Positions 16,891-25,841 of a DNA stretch of 38,044 nt are shown here, in pieces. Below the pieces are notes generated by a model. The model was not told where the DNA came from. It searched no databases and saw nothing but the letters and a program-made list of their open reading frames with translations. Each line of letters opens with the position of its first letter. Position 1 is the first letter of the stretch. Origin of the DNA: Gemmatimonadota bacterium (GTDB taxonomy: Bacteria; Gemmatimonadota; Gemmatimonadetes; Gemmatimonadales; Gemmatimonadaceae); assembly GCA_947461225.1 (NCBI GenBank), contig CANHJV010000016.1, positions 1-38,044 of the forward strand, in the 5' to 3' direction. A program made the translations under genes and the position numbers.

Positions 16891-18005
16891 TCGCCGCAGT
16901 GAGCGGCGGTTCTACGGATCCGCAGGCGGGCGGCGGTGATGGGCAACAGCCCATCACCGCCGCTGCCGTTGCGGCGCAGGTGGGTGGCGTGCTCATTGGG
17001 GATGGCACGATCGAAGTGCGCGGTATCGCCCCGCTCGATCGCGCCGGTCCTGATGAGCTAAGCTTCCTGTCGCATCTCCGGTACGGACAGTGGTTTTCCA
17101 CGTCTCGCGCCGGCGTCGTGCTGATTGCGCCCGAATTCGCCGATCTCGTGGGGACCCCGTCCACCCGGATCGTCGTATCCAAGCCAGTAGATGCGATGGT
17201 CACGCTGCTGGCGCGATTTCACCGCAGGGAGCCGCGCGCACTGGGGGTACACCCTTCCGCTGTGATCGGACGCGATGTCCGGCTCGGGGACGGGGTGACG
17301 ATCGACCCCTTCGTCGTGATCGGGGACGGGGCGGTGATCGGCGACGGGAGCTGGATTAGTTCGCACGCCGTCATCGGTGCTGGGTCGATACTCGGGGCGG
17401 ACGTCCGCGTGCATGCCACCGCCGTCGTGTACCCATTCACCGAACTTGGCGATCGCGTGATCCTGCATGCGGGGGCAAGCGTGGGACGTGAGGGTTTTGG
17501 ATTTGTCCCCCACGCGACCGGCGTCGCGCGCATTCCCCACGCTGGGCGCTGCATTCTCGAACATGACGTCGAGGTCGGTGCGAACAGCTGTATTGACCGT
17601 GGCAGCGTGGACGACACGATTATCGGCGCTGGGACCAAGATCGACAATCTCGTCCAGATCGCCCACAACGTGCGTATCGGGCGCGGCTGTTTCTTCGCGT
17701 CGCAGTCCGGTATCGCCGGTTCGGCGCGCATCGGCGACGGCGTACAGGTTGGTGGACAGGCGGGGGTCGGTGGTCATGGTACCATCGGGGCGAAGGCCAA
17801 TTTGGCGGGCGGCGCCGGGGTGATCGGCAACGTGCCGGCCGGAGAAACCTGGTCAGGGTATCCCGCGCGGCCGCACAAGGAACATCTCCGCGCGTCGGCC
17901 GCCATCGCTCGTTTGGCAAAGATCGTTCGCCCCCTCGAGCAGCTCGTGAGCGAGCCCACGGCACCGCGCCGCGCCGATCGCGGCCCCGAGGGGAGCGTCA
18001 CATGA
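16887..18005 (+). CDS. lpxD: UDP-3-O-acylglucosamine N-acyltransferase LpxD
   Basis: LpxD adds the second acyl chain, on the amine, in lipid A synthesis. The 372 aa protein has the N-terminal uridine-binding domain ([12 protein letters not shown], then [15 protein letters not shown]) and a left-handed helix of hexapeptide repeats from about residue 115 ([21 protein letters not shown]). The catalytic His is H260 in IAHNVRIG, and the C terminus is helical. The GTG at 16887 overlaps the skp stop; another GTG at 16899 is possible. The stop overlaps lpxC/fabZ (ATGA). Confidence 0.95.
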   Translation: MIAAVSGGSTDPQAGGGDGQQPITAAAVAAQVGGVLIGDGTIEVRGIAPLDRAGPDELSFLSHLRYGQWFSTSRAGVVLIAPEFADLVGTPSTRIVVSKPVDAMVTLLARFHRREPRALGVHPSAVIGRDVRLGDGVTIDPFVVIGDGAVIGDGSWISSHAVIGAGSILGADVRVHATAVVYPFTELGDRVILHAGASVGREGFGFVPHATGVARIPHAGRCILEHDVEVGANSCIDRGSVDDTIIGAGTKIDNLVQIAHNVRIGRGCFFASQSGIAGSARIGDGVQVGGQAGVGGHGTIGAKANLAGGAGVIGNVPAGETWSGYPARPHKEHLRASAAIARLAKIVRPLEQLVSEPTAPRRADRGPEGSVT

Positions 18006-19330
18006 TCGCCAAGGCAGGGACGCGTTCTGCCGCCGTCGTCGGTCCGGCGAAGGCGCTGGCAGGACAGCGTCGCACGATCGGCGGCGAGGCGGAGGTCGAC
18101 GGCATCGGTCTTCATCTCGGTCAGCCATGTCGTCTCACCTTCCGGCCCGCACCCACGGGGACCGGCATCGTTTTTCGCCGGACAGACATCGCGGGCGCTC
18201 CGCCGATTCCCGCTCGGGTGGAGATCGCGGTCGAAGCCGAACGTCGGACGCAGCTGGGTGCCGGAGCGGAGGCGTTTCACACCGTCGAGCATGTGCTCGC
18301 CGCGGTGGGTGCCCTGGAGATCGACGATCTCGAGATCGGGATGGACGGACCGGAGCCTCCGATCATGGATGGAAGCGCCGCCCCGTTTCTGGAGGCGTTA
18401 CAGCGCGTCGGCGTGGTGGCCAACGGTGGTCGTCCCGAATGGCTGGTACTCCGGAAGTCGATTCGCGTGGTGGATGGTGAGTCGGTCTACGAGGCCCGTC
18501 CGTCCATGGGGTTGTCGCTCGACGTCACCATCGACTTTTCGCACCCCCTCATCGGCATCCAGCGCACGCAGTGTATGGTGACTGCGGAGAGTTTCACGCG
18601 CGAGCTCGCGTCGGCCCGAACGTTTGGGTTCCTGCACGAAGTGGACGCGCTTCGATCAAGAGGATTGATTCAAGGGGCGTCCACGGCCAACGCTGTGGTG
18701 CTCGACGCCAACGGCGTAGTGGATACAACGCTTCGTTGGCCCGATGAGTTTTCCCGGCACAAGGCGCTCGATTGCGTCGGGGACCTCGTTCTCGCTGGTG
18801 CGCGCGTCCGCGCGCACATCGTCGCTCACAAACCGAGTCACCGGGGCACGGTCGCTCTGGTTCGAGCCCTCGTGCAACACGCCGTCCGGGAGCCCGCCGT
18901 GTATTCCATCGAAGATATCATGCAGGTGCTGCCGCACCGCTATCCGTTTCTGCTTGTCGATCGCATTCTGGAGATCGAGGAAGGGAAGCGGATTGTGGGG
19001 CTCAAGAACGTCACGATCAACGAGCCGTTCTTTCAAGGTCATTTCCCTGGGCATCCGATTATGCCCGGCGTGCTGATCATCGAATCGATGGCGCAGGTAG
19101 GCGGCATGCTGCTCATGCGCACGATCGCCGATCCGTCGAGCAAGGTCGTGTACTTCCTGTCGCTCGATAACGTCAAGTTCCGCCGCCCGGTGAAGCCCGG
19201 TGATCAGCTGCGGCTCGAGATGGAAGTGCTGCAGATTCGCGGCACGATGTGCAAGATGCGTGGCGTCGCCACGGTGGATGGACAGGTGGTCACGGAGGCA
19301 GATATGGCCGCAATGGTTCGCGATCGATGA
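18002..19330 (+). CDS. lpxC/fabZ: Bifunctional LpxC deacetylase / FabZ dehydratase fusion
   Basis: The 442 aa protein joins two enzymes. Residues about 20-300 are LpxC, the zinc deacetylase that commits UDP-GlcNAc derivatives to lipid [10 protein letters not shown] has zinc ligand H93 and H97, and [10 protein letters not shown] carries H253 and D257. Residues about 301-442 are FabZ, the hydroxyacyl-ACP dehydratase of fatty acid synthesis: [13 protein letters not shown], then [22 protein letters not shown] with the catalytic His and Glu. The fusion is known in Bacteroidota and relatives and links the two pathways that compete for hydroxyacyl-ACP. There is no stop or internal start between the halves. 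The stop overlaps lpxA. Confidence 0.97.
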   Translation: MIAKAGTRSAAVVGPAKALAGQRRTIGGEAEVDGIGLHLGQPCRLTFRPAPTGTGIVFRRTDIAGAPPIPARVEIAVEAERRTQLGAGAEAFHTVEHVLAAVGALEIDDLEIGMDGPEPPIMDGSAAPFLEALQRVGVVANGGRPEWLVLRKSIRVVDGESVYEARPSMGLSLDVTIDFSHPLIGIQRTQCMVTAESFTRELASARTFGFLHEVDALRSRGLIQGASTANAVVLDANGVVDTTLRWPDEFSRHKALDCVGDLVLAGARVRAHIVAHKPSHRGTVALVRALVQHAVREPAVYSIEDIMQVLPHRYPFLLVDRILEIEEGKRIVGLKNVTINEPFFQGHFPGHPIMPGVLIIESMAQVGGMLLMRTIADPSSKVVYFLSLDNVKFRRPVKPGDQLRLEMEVLQIRGTMCKMRGVATVDGQVVTEADMAAMVRDR

Positions 19331-20103
19331 CTGCACGAATCCATCCGACGGCATTGGTCGATGCATCGGCGCGGCTCGGCGACCAGGTCGAGGTAGGGCC
19401 GTGGGCGATCATCGGTCCGCAGTGTACCATCGGCAACGGCACGCAGATCGCGGCGCGCGCCACCCTCGAGCGCAACGTACGGCTCGGTGAGCGTGTGCAG
19501 ATTGGCATCGGGGCGATTCTCGGTGGCGATCCGCAGGATCTCAAGTATCGCGGTGAAGAGACGTGGGTGGACATCGGGGACGAGACCTCCGTCCGCGAGT
19601 ACGCGACGATCAATCGTGGTACCGCGCACTCGGTCACGACCAGCGTGGGTCGCAACTGCTTCCTGATGAGCTACGTGCATCTCGCGCACGACTGCCACAT
19701 CGGCGACAACGTGATCATCTCGAACGGCACGCAGTTGGCCGGACATGTCACGGTTGAAGACAAAGCGACGATTTCCGGCTTGTGCGCGGTACATCAGTTC
19801 TCGCGGATTGGCCGGCATTCGTTCATCGGCGGATGTTCGCGTGTGGCGCAGGATGTCCCCCCCTTTGTTCGGGCCGTTGGCAATCCGATCAAGCTGTTCG
19901 GTCTGAACTCCGTGGGATTGCGCCGCACGGGCTTCGAGGAGGAGGTGGTTCGTGAGCTCAAGCGTGCGTACCGCTTTTGCTTCCGGTCCGATCTCAATCT
20001 GGGACAAGGCGTGGAACGGGCACGTGCCGAGCTGACGATGCTCCCCGAAGTACAGCACTTTCTCGACTTCATCGAAGCGAGCCAGCGAGGCGTCGGATTC
20101 TGA
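19327..20103 (+). CDS. lpxA: UDP-N-acetylglucosamine acyltransferase LpxA
   Basis: LpxA starts lipid A synthesis by moving a hydroxyacyl chain onto UDP-GlcNAc. The 258 aa length is typical. Hexapeptide repeats begin at once (HPTALVDASARLGDQVEVGPW). The catalytic His is H121 in LAHDCHIG, and GGCSRVAQDVPPFVRAVGNP is the usual region around the acyl-chain ruler, with a helical C terminus (GFEEEVVRELKRAYRFCF). The ATG at 19327 overlaps the lpxC/fabZ stop; the frame is open further upstream inside fabZ. Whether the 3 position of the acceptor is OH or NH2 in this organism is raised by the next gene. Confidence 0.96.
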   Translation: MTARIHPTALVDASARLGDQVEVGPWAIIGPQCTIGNGTQIAARATLERNVRLGERVQIGIGAILGGDPQDLKYRGEETWVDIGDETSVREYATINRGTAHSVTTSVGRNCFLMSYVHLAHDCHIGDNVIISNGTQLAGHVTVEDKATISGLCAVHQFSRIGRHSFIGGCSRVAQDVPPFVRAVGNPIKLFGLNSVGLRRTGFEEEVVRELKRAYRFCFRSDLNLGQGVERARAELTMLPEVQHFLDFIEASQRGVGF

Positions 20104-20114
20104 GAACCACGACC

Positions 20115-21146
20115 ATGACCCCGGAGTCGCGCGCCTTCTCCAATCGCGATGCGCCCCGCGTCGGCGTCGTGGGCGCCGGTGGTTTAGGTGTGCACCACGT
20201 CCGTATTCTCCGCGATCTGTGCGGTGATCGCTTCGCCGGGTTTGTCGATGAGAATCCCGGCCGCGCGGCCGAAGTGGCCACGCAGCACGGTGTCCGTGTG
20301 TTCTCCTCGTTGTCCTCAATGCTCGACGAGGTCGATGCGGTCTCGATCGTCGTACCGACCACGGCACACCATGCGGTGGCATCGGCGGTGCTCGATCGCG
20401 GTAAGCACGTATTCGTCGAGAAGCCGTTCACCGTCACACTGGCGGAAGCGGATGATCTGCTCGCGCGAGCACGTGCTGCCGGCGTGTTGCTGCAGGTCGG
20501 CCATGTCGAGCGGTTCAATCGTGCGGTGCGCGCGGCGATGCCGTACGTTGACGGGCCGCGATTCATCGAGAGCGACCGACTCGCGCCGTTCAATCCGCGT
20601 GGCTCGGATGTCGCCGTCGTGCTCGATCTCATGATTCATGACCTCGATCTTGTGCACACGCTCGTAGGGCTTCGCGTGTCCGAGGTGCAGGCTATGGGGA
20701 TGCCGGTACTCACGCCGCAGATCGACATTGCCAATGCGCGTCTCACATTCGCCAACGGCGCGGTGGCGAACATCACGGCGAGCCGTGTCTCGCGTGAACG
20801 GCTTCGAAAACTGCGCATTTTTCAGCGCAGTGGGTACATCTCGCTTGATCTCGCCGCGGGTACGGGTGAGTTCTTTCGATTGCGCGGGGACTTCGATCCG
20901 ATGCTGCTGGCGCGTGCGCCGCGTGCCCTCGAGGAGTTTGTCGAGCGGGTGCCGCTCGATGCACCAGATGGTGAACCGCTGGTGTTGGAGCTCTCGCAGT
21001 TTCTTGGCGCGATTGCAGGCCGCAATCCGGTCGCGGTGACGGGCGAGGAGGGTCGCGAGGCACTCGAGGCGGCGCTGCGCATCGTCACGGCGATTGAAGC
21101 GGCGCAGCAGGTCATGCGAGCCTCCGACGAGTCGACGCGTGCGTGA
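20115..21146 (+). CDS. Gfo/Idh/MocA oxidoreductase in the lpx cluster (GnnA-like)
   Basis: The 343 aa protein has a Rossmann NAD(P)-binding start VGVVGAGGLGVHH (G20-A-G22-G-L-G25), the family EKP at residues 102-104, and the VLDLMIHDLDLV segment expected to line the active site. The ATG at 20115 follows lpxA by 11 bases, and the frame open upstream lies within lpxA. A gene of this family, gnnA, sits between lpxA and lpxB in Acidithiobacillus, where with aminotransferase GnnB it makes UDP-GlcNAc3N for amide-linked lipid A. No GnnB-like gene is present here. A related sugar dehydrogenase role is likely, but the substrate is inference. It overlaps lpxB by 8 bases. Confidence 0.8.
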   Translation: MTPESRAFSNRDAPRVGVVGAGGLGVHHVRILRDLCGDRFAGFVDENPGRAAEVATQHGVRVFSSLSSMLDEVDAVSIVVPTTAHHAVASAVLDRGKHVFVEKPFTVTLAEADDLLARARAAGVLLQVGHVERFNRAVRAAMPYVDGPRFIESDRLAPFNPRGSDVAVVLDLMIHDLDLVHTLVGLRVSEVQAMGMPVLTPQIDIANARLTFANGAVANITASRVSRERLRKLRIFQRSGYISLDLAAGTGEFFRLRGDFDPMLLARAPRALEEFVERVPLDAPDGEPLVLELSQFLGAIAGRNPVAVTGEEGREALEAALRIVTAIEAAQQVMRASDESTRA

Positions 21147-22263
21147 GATTTTGTTCGTCGTCGGCGAGGCGTCCGGCGATTTGCACGCAGGGAAGGTGGC
21201 CGAGGCGCTTCGCGCGCTGGCTCCGGACCTGGCGATGGCGGGCGTCGGGGGAGGGCACATGCGCACCGCTGGTGTTGAGATTATCGAAGACGTCGAGAAC
21301 CTCGCGGTGATGGGTTTCGCGGAAGTCGTCAGGCACATCCCGAAGCATTACGCGCTTCTTGGCCGTCTGCGCGCTCGCATTGAGAGTGGCCGGGTGGCGT
21401 TGGTGGTCCTGCTCGACTATCCGGGCTTCAATCTCAAGGTTGCCGAAGTCGCGAAGAAGGCGGGCGTGCCGGTTTTGTATTACATCACGCCGCAAGTCTG
21501 GGCGTGGGGGGCCGGACGATTGCCCAAGCTCGCGCGTCTGGTCACGAAGGCGGCGTCGATCCTGCCGTTCGAAGAAGGGTTGCTGCGACGACACGGGGTG
21601 GATGCCACGTTCGTCGGGCATCCGCTGCTCGATCGTGCGCAGTCCTTGCCCACGCCAGCGACCGCGCGCGCAGCACTGGGATTGCCAGCCGACGGACCGA
21701 TCCTCGCGGTCTTTCCTGGGAGCCGCCGAGCCGAGTTGGCGCGACATCTGAAGCCGTTCATGGAAACGGCATCGCTGCTGCAGGCTCGGATCCCGGGATT
21801 ACATGTCGTCGTCAGCGTCGCACCGACGGTGCAGATCAGCGCCGCCGATTGTCCGTTTCCGCGCGTGCACGGCGCCTCGTTCAACGTGTTGCGTGCTGCG
21901 ACCGCCGGACTCTTGAAGAGTGGCACCACGACGCTTGAAGCCGCCGTAGCGGGACTTCCGCATGTTATCGGCTATCGCACCAGTGCGATCACGTACGCGA
22001 TTGCGCGTCGCGTGGTAAAGATCCCGCATATCGGGCTGGTGAACGTGGTGGCGCATCGAGAGGTCTCGCGGGAGTTCGTCCAGGACGCGTACCAGCCCAG
22101 CCACGTTGCTGATGCGCTCCTCCCACTTCTCGATCCGCACAGTGCTGAGCGTGCGCTGGCCGAAGCGGGGCTGAGCGAAGTGCGCGGCATGCTCGGTACT
22201 CCTGGTGCGTCGGTTCGTGTCGCCACGATGATCCGCGACCTCGTCGCGGCCAGCTCCGCGTGA
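21139..22263 (+). CDS. lpxB: Lipid-A-disaccharide synthase LpxB
   Basis: LpxB joins UDP-diacylglucosamine and lipid X into the lipid A disaccharide. The 374 aa product begins VREILFVVGEASGDLHAGK, the family N-terminal signature, and contains MGFAEVVRHIPKHY, LLDYPGFNLKVA, YITPQVWAWGAGR, VFPGSRRAEL and LKSGTTTLEAAV, all in the expected order for this glycosyltransferase fold. The GTG start at 21139 overlaps the preceding gene and places that motif at the N terminus. The stop overlaps the next start (GTGA). Confidence 0.96.
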   Translation: MREILFVVGEASGDLHAGKVAEALRALAPDLAMAGVGGGHMRTAGVEIIEDVENLAVMGFAEVVRHIPKHYALLGRLRARIESGRVALVVLLDYPGFNLKVAEVAKKAGVPVLYYITPQVWAWGAGRLPKLARLVTKAASILPFEEGLLRRHGVDATFVGHPLLDRAQSLPTPATARAALGLPADGPILAVFPGSRRAELARHLKPFMETASLLQARIPGLHVVVSVAPTVQISAADCPFPRVHGASFNVLRAATAGLLKSGTTTLEAAVAGLPHVIGYRTSAITYAIARRVVKIPHIGLVNVVAHREVSREFVQDAYQPSHVADALLPLLDPHSAERALAEAGLSEVRGMLGTPGASVRVATMIRDLVAASSA

Positions 22264-22928
22264 CGTCACCGCCTACGATCGATGTGCGCACGCGCGTTGC
22301 CATTCGGCTCGGCACGTGGGTGCTCTACGCGCTCGGCGCCACCTGGCGTGTGACGGTTCATGGCCGACAGGCGCTGCTCAACCGCGCGCCCGAGGCGTCG
22401 CGCGTCGTGCTCACGCTCTGGCATGGGCAGATGCTGCCGCTCCTTTGGGCACATCGCCAGCCCACGGGCGTGATGATCAGCGAGCACAAAGATGGCGAGA
22501 TCATCGCGCGAATCATTGAGACTTTTGGATTCTTCGGCGTTCGCGGCTCTTCGTCGCGCGGAGGCACGCGGGCGCTGCTTGAGGGCGTTCAGGTGCTCAG
22601 GCATGGTGCCGACATGGCGATCACGCCCGATGGCCCTCGTGGACCGCGCTACAGTTTTGCGCCCGGCGCGCTCGTGCTGGCGCACCGGGCCAGCGCGCCG
22701 ATCGTGTCACTTGTCGCGCACGTGGATCGTAAGTGGCAGTTGCGTAGTTGGGATGGCTTCGAAATCCCCAAGCCGTTTGCTCGGGTCACGATTGAGTACG
22801 GCGAGCCCGTGATGCTGGCCGATCCCGATGTGCGGACCGCTGCGGCGCGGACGGACGAGTTTGGTCGGCGGATGCATGAGGCCCTCGCGCGCGTAGCGGC
22901 TCTCGCGGGTGAGTCCGCGCGCACGTGA
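22260..22928 (+). CDS. DUF374 lysophospholipid/lipid A acyltransferase-like protein
   Basis: The 222 aa product has an N-terminal hydrophobic segment (VAIRLGTWVLYALGATW), then VVLTLWHGQMLPLLWAHR, SEHKDGEIIARIIETFGFFGVRGSS and MAITPDGPRGPRY. These are hallmarks of DUF374 proteins, which are related to LPLAT acyltransferases and resemble LpxL late acyltransferases. The gene lies between lpxB and lpxK with GTGA-type overlaps, so a late acyl transfer to lipid A is plausible but not proven. The GTG at 22260 overlaps the lpxB stop. Confidence 0.83.
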   Translation: MTSPPTIDVRTRVAIRLGTWVLYALGATWRVTVHGRQALLNRAPEASRVVLTLWHGQMLPLLWAHRQPTGVMISEHKDGEIIARIIETFGFFGVRGSSSRGGTRALLEGVQVLRHGADMAITPDGPRGPRYSFAPGALVLAHRASAPIVSLVAHVDRKWQLRSWDGFEIPKPFARVTIEYGEPVMLADPDVRTAAARTDEFGRRMHEALARVAALAGESART

Positions 22929-24004
22929 TGGCGTTCGTGTCGTACGTGTGGCGTTCGTCCGCTGCCGGCGCGCGCCTTGCGCGCATGGTGCTCGCGCCCT
23001 GCAGTTGGTTGTTTGGGGCAATCGTGGCGCGTCGAAACGCCGGATTCGACAGGCGCGCGCTCCGCGGGGCGCTGGCATTGCCTGCTCTCCCCGCCCTGTC
23101 GGTCGGGAACCTGACGGTGGGCGGCACGGGGAAGACGCCGGTGGCATCCTGGTTCGTGTCTCGTCTTCGCGCCGGTGGTGCGTCGCCGGCGTTGGTCTTG
23201 CGTGGCTACGGGGACGATGAGTGGCGTGTCCATGGGCTGCTCACCCCTGGCGTCCCGGTCGTGGTGGCACCCGAGCGGGCTGTTGGACTGGTGACGGCGC
23301 GAAGCAGGCAGTGCGACTGCGCGGTACTCGATGACGCGTTTCAGCACCGACAGGTGGCGCGGACCGAGGATGTCGTCCTGGTGAGCGCGGACGCATGGCA
23401 GGAGCCGCTTCGTCTGCTGCCGTCCGGGCCGTATCGGGAGCCGCTCGGGAGTCTGAACCGGGCGTCGGTGGCGGTGATCACCGTCAAGGCGGCGAGCGGC
23501 GACACCGTGCAGGCGGTGCGGGAGGCGATCCGACGTGCGGCTCCGTCTGTGCCGATCGCGCAGCTGAGATTGGCGCCGGGCGGCGTGCGACTCGCCGCGA
23601 CGATCGGCGGCGGCGCCCAGTCGGTCCCGCGCGGACTGTCGAACGACATGGCATGGCTTCGCGGACGGGAGACGCTCCTTGTGAGCGCGATCGCCGATCC
23701 TGAGGCGTTCGGTCGACAAATGGAGGCGGCTGGGGCGGTTATCCGGCATCACGCGGTGTACCCAGACCATCACGCCTTTGTGGCCGGCGATGTCGCGGAC
23801 ATCGTGGCCCGGGCCGGTCCGTCAGTCGCTGTGGTTTGCACGCTCAAAGATGCGGTCAAACTGGTGCCGCTTTGGCCTCGCGCCGGAGCCGCCCTTTGGT
23901 ATGTTTCGCAGACTGTGGTGGTCGAGCAAGGCGCCGAGATACTGGAGCAGGTGGTGGCTCGAGTATTGGCGGCGCGCAGGGCCACCACTCCCACCGCCGG
24001 CTGA
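22928..24004 (+). CDS. lpxK: Tetraacyldisaccharide 4'-kinase LpxK
   Basis: LpxK phosphorylates the lipid A disaccharide at the 4' position. The 358 aa protein has SVGNLTVGGTGKTPV (Walker A, about residue 60) preceded by an N-terminal amphipathic segment, then LRGYGDDE, and VLDDAFQHRQVARTEDVV carrying the conserved DD-FQH motif. The DHHAF-type segment (YPDHHAFVAGD) and CTLKDAVKL appear later, as in the family. The ATG at 22928 shares one base with the upstream stop; a GTG at 22925 is equally possible. This is the last gene of the lpx run. Confidence 0.94.
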   Translation: MAFVSYVWRSSAAGARLARMVLAPCSWLFGAIVARRNAGFDRRALRGALALPALPALSVGNLTVGGTGKTPVASWFVSRLRAGGASPALVLRGYGDDEWRVHGLLTPGVPVVVAPERAVGLVTARSRQCDCAVLDDAFQHRQVARTEDVVLVSADAWQEPLRLLPSGPYREPLGSLNRASVAVITVKAASGDTVQAVREAIRRAAPSVPIAQLRLAPGGVRLAATIGGGAQSVPRGLSNDMAWLRGRETLLVSAIADPEAFGRQMEAAGAVIRHHAVYPDHHAFVAGDVADIVARAGPSVAVVCTLKDAVKLVPLWPRAGAALWYVSQTVVVEQGAEILEQVVARVLAARRATTPTAG

Positions 24005-24028
24005 GTCCGGCCCAAAATACCTGGCGAA

Positions 24029-25339
24029 ATGGCTATCGACCTCCTCCGCCTGCCGACGGACAGTATCGTCCGCCCGGATAAGGACAGGTTCCTCAACGAA
24101 GAGAATCCGTTCGAAGCGATGATGTCTCGCTTCGACCGCGCCGCCGAGCTGCTCGATCTTGAGCCCGGCATTTACAAGATTCTTCGCAATCCTGAAAAGC
24201 AGCTGATCGTTTCGGTACCCGTACAGCTCGACAACGGGGATGTGGAAGTGTTCACCGGCTACCGCGTGCTGTACAACACGTCTCGTGGACCGGCCAAGGG
24301 CGGTATCCGCTTCGACATGAAGGTCACCCTCGAGGAAGTGAAGGCCCTCGCCGCGTGGATGACCTGGAAGTGCGCGGTCGTGAATCTGCCGTTCGGCGGC
24401 GCGAAGGGCGGGGTGATCTGCGATCCGCTCACGATGAGCGTCGGTGAACTCGAGCGTGTCACGCGCCGGTACACGAAGGGCATCATCTCGCTGCTGGGAC
24501 CCGACACCGACGTTCCGGCGCCCGATGTGAACACGAACGAACGGGTGATGGCGTGGGTGATGGATACGTACTCGATGCATGTCGGTCGCACCGAGAATGC
24601 CGTGGTGACCGGGAAGCCGATCGAGATGGGTGGCTCGCAGGGACGCCGTGAGGCGACCGGGCGCGGCTGCATGCTGGTGACCCGCGAGGCGCTCGACCAC
24701 CTCGGCCTTTCCATGAAGGGCGCGACGGTGGCTGTGCAGGGCTTCGGTAACGTTGGCTCGACGGCCGCCAAGTTGATGGCGGCCCAGGGGTGTAAGATCG
24801 TGGGCATCGGCGACCGCGCCGGCTCCTTCTACAACGAGAAGGGGATCGACGTCGACGCCGCGATCGCGTACGTCGAGAAGCATCGCTCGCTCGAGGGCTT
24901 CACCGGCGCGGAGATGATTGACGCGGAGACGTTGCTGACGCTCGACGTGGATGTGCTGGTACCGGCAGCGCTCGAGAACGTCATCACGACGAAGAACGCC
25001 GCCCGCATCCGCGCCAAGGTGATTTGCGAGGGCGCCAACGGCCCGACGACGGCCGCCGCAGATCCGATTCTCGACGAGAAGGGCATCTTCGTGATTCCCG
25101 ACATCCTCGCCAACGCCGGCGGTGTCACCGTGTCGTATTTTGAGTGGGTGCAGGATCGCATGGGCTACTTCTGGTCAGAGGCCGACGTGAACGAGCGTCT
25201 GGGTGGCATCATGACCCGCAGCTTCCAGGATGTGCTCTCGCTGTCGAAGCAGCATCGCGTGAACATGCGAACGGCGGCGTACATGCTGTCGATCAGCCGG
25301 GTGGCCACCGTGCACCGCCTTCGCGGCATCTACGCGTGA
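24029..25339 (+). CDS. Glu/Leu/Phe/Val dehydrogenase, probably NAD(P)-glutamate dehydrogenase
   Basis: The 436 aa protein converts glutamate and 2-oxoglutarate if the family assignment holds. It has [19 protein letters not shown] and [15 protein letters not shown] with the catalytic Lys, [22 protein letters not shown], and a C-terminal Rossmann domain with [14 protein letters not shown]. The length is typical of hexameric bacterial enzymes. A gap of 24 bases follows lpxK, without an obvious ribosome-binding site. Cofactor preference cannot be read reliably. Its role beside the lpx genes is not clear. Confidence 0.9.
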   Translation: MAIDLLRLPTDSIVRPDKDRFLNEENPFEAMMSRFDRAAELLDLEPGIYKILRNPEKQLIVSVPVQLDNGDVEVFTGYRVLYNTSRGPAKGGIRFDMKVTLEEVKALAAWMTWKCAVVNLPFGGAKGGVICDPLTMSVGELERVTRRYTKGIISLLGPDTDVPAPDVNTNERVMAWVMDTYSMHVGRTENAVVTGKPIEMGGSQGRREATGRGCMLVTREALDHLGLSMKGATVAVQGFGNVGSTAAKLMAAQGCKIVGIGDRAGSFYNEKGIDVDAAIAYVEKHRSLEGFTGAEMIDAETLLTLDVDVLVPAALENVITTKNAARIRAKVICEGANGPTTAAADPILDEKGIFVIPDILANAGGVTVSYFEWVQDRMGYFWSEADVNERLGGIMTRSFQDVLSLSKQHRVNMRTAAYMLSISRVATVHRLRGIYA

Positions 25340-25367
25340 TGGTGGTGGCGGCGCTGCATCCGGAGCC

Positions 25368-25832
25368 ATGCGGGTTTCGCTGCTGGTAATCGGCCGGCCC
25401 CGTCATGCGGGGCTGGCCGACGCCATTCGGGACTATGAGACGCGAGCGGCGCGTTATTGGCCGCTTGACGTCGTCGAAGTCAAAGAGGAATCGGGACGTG
25501 GACTGACGCCGACGCTGGTGATGGAGCGGGAGGCCGAGCGGTTGGCCGATCGAATTCCTGCCGATGCGCAGATCGTTGCGTGCGATCCGGGTGGGGAGTC
25601 GATGGACTCGACCCGCTTCGCCGGTTGGCTGCAGGATCAACGGGAACAGGCGCGAAGCGTCGCGTTCGTCATTGGCGGCGCGCATGGCCTCGGCGAGTCC
25701 GTGCGTGGCCGCGCGTCCCGCCGTCTGTCGTTGGCGCCGTGGACGTTGCCGCATGAGGTAGCGCGGCTGGTGCTCTCGGAGCAATTGTACCGAGCGGGCA
25801 CCATCATTCGAGGCGAACCGTACCACAAGTGA
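25368..25832 (+). CDS. rlmH: 23S rRNA pseudouridine-1915 N3-methyltransferase RlmH
   Basis: RlmH methylates a pseudouridine in helix 69 of 23S rRNA in assembled ribosomes. The 154 aa length fits the SPOUT family. The C-terminal knot is clear: FVIGGAHGLGESVRGRA, then LSLAPWTLPHEVARLVLSEQLYRAGTIIRGEPYHK, which is the family ending. The N terminus is VSLLVIGRPRHAGLADAIRDYETRA. A gap of only 28 bases follows the dehydrogenase gene. Confidence 0.95.
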   Translation: MRVSLLVIGRPRHAGLADAIRDYETRAARYWPLDVVEVKEESGRGLTPTLVMEREAERLADRIPADAQIVACDPGGESMDSTRFAGWLQDQREQARSVAFVIGGAHGLGESVRGRASRRLSLAPWTLPHEVARLVLSEQLYRAGTIIRGEPYHK

Positions 25833-25841
25833 GCAGAGGGC

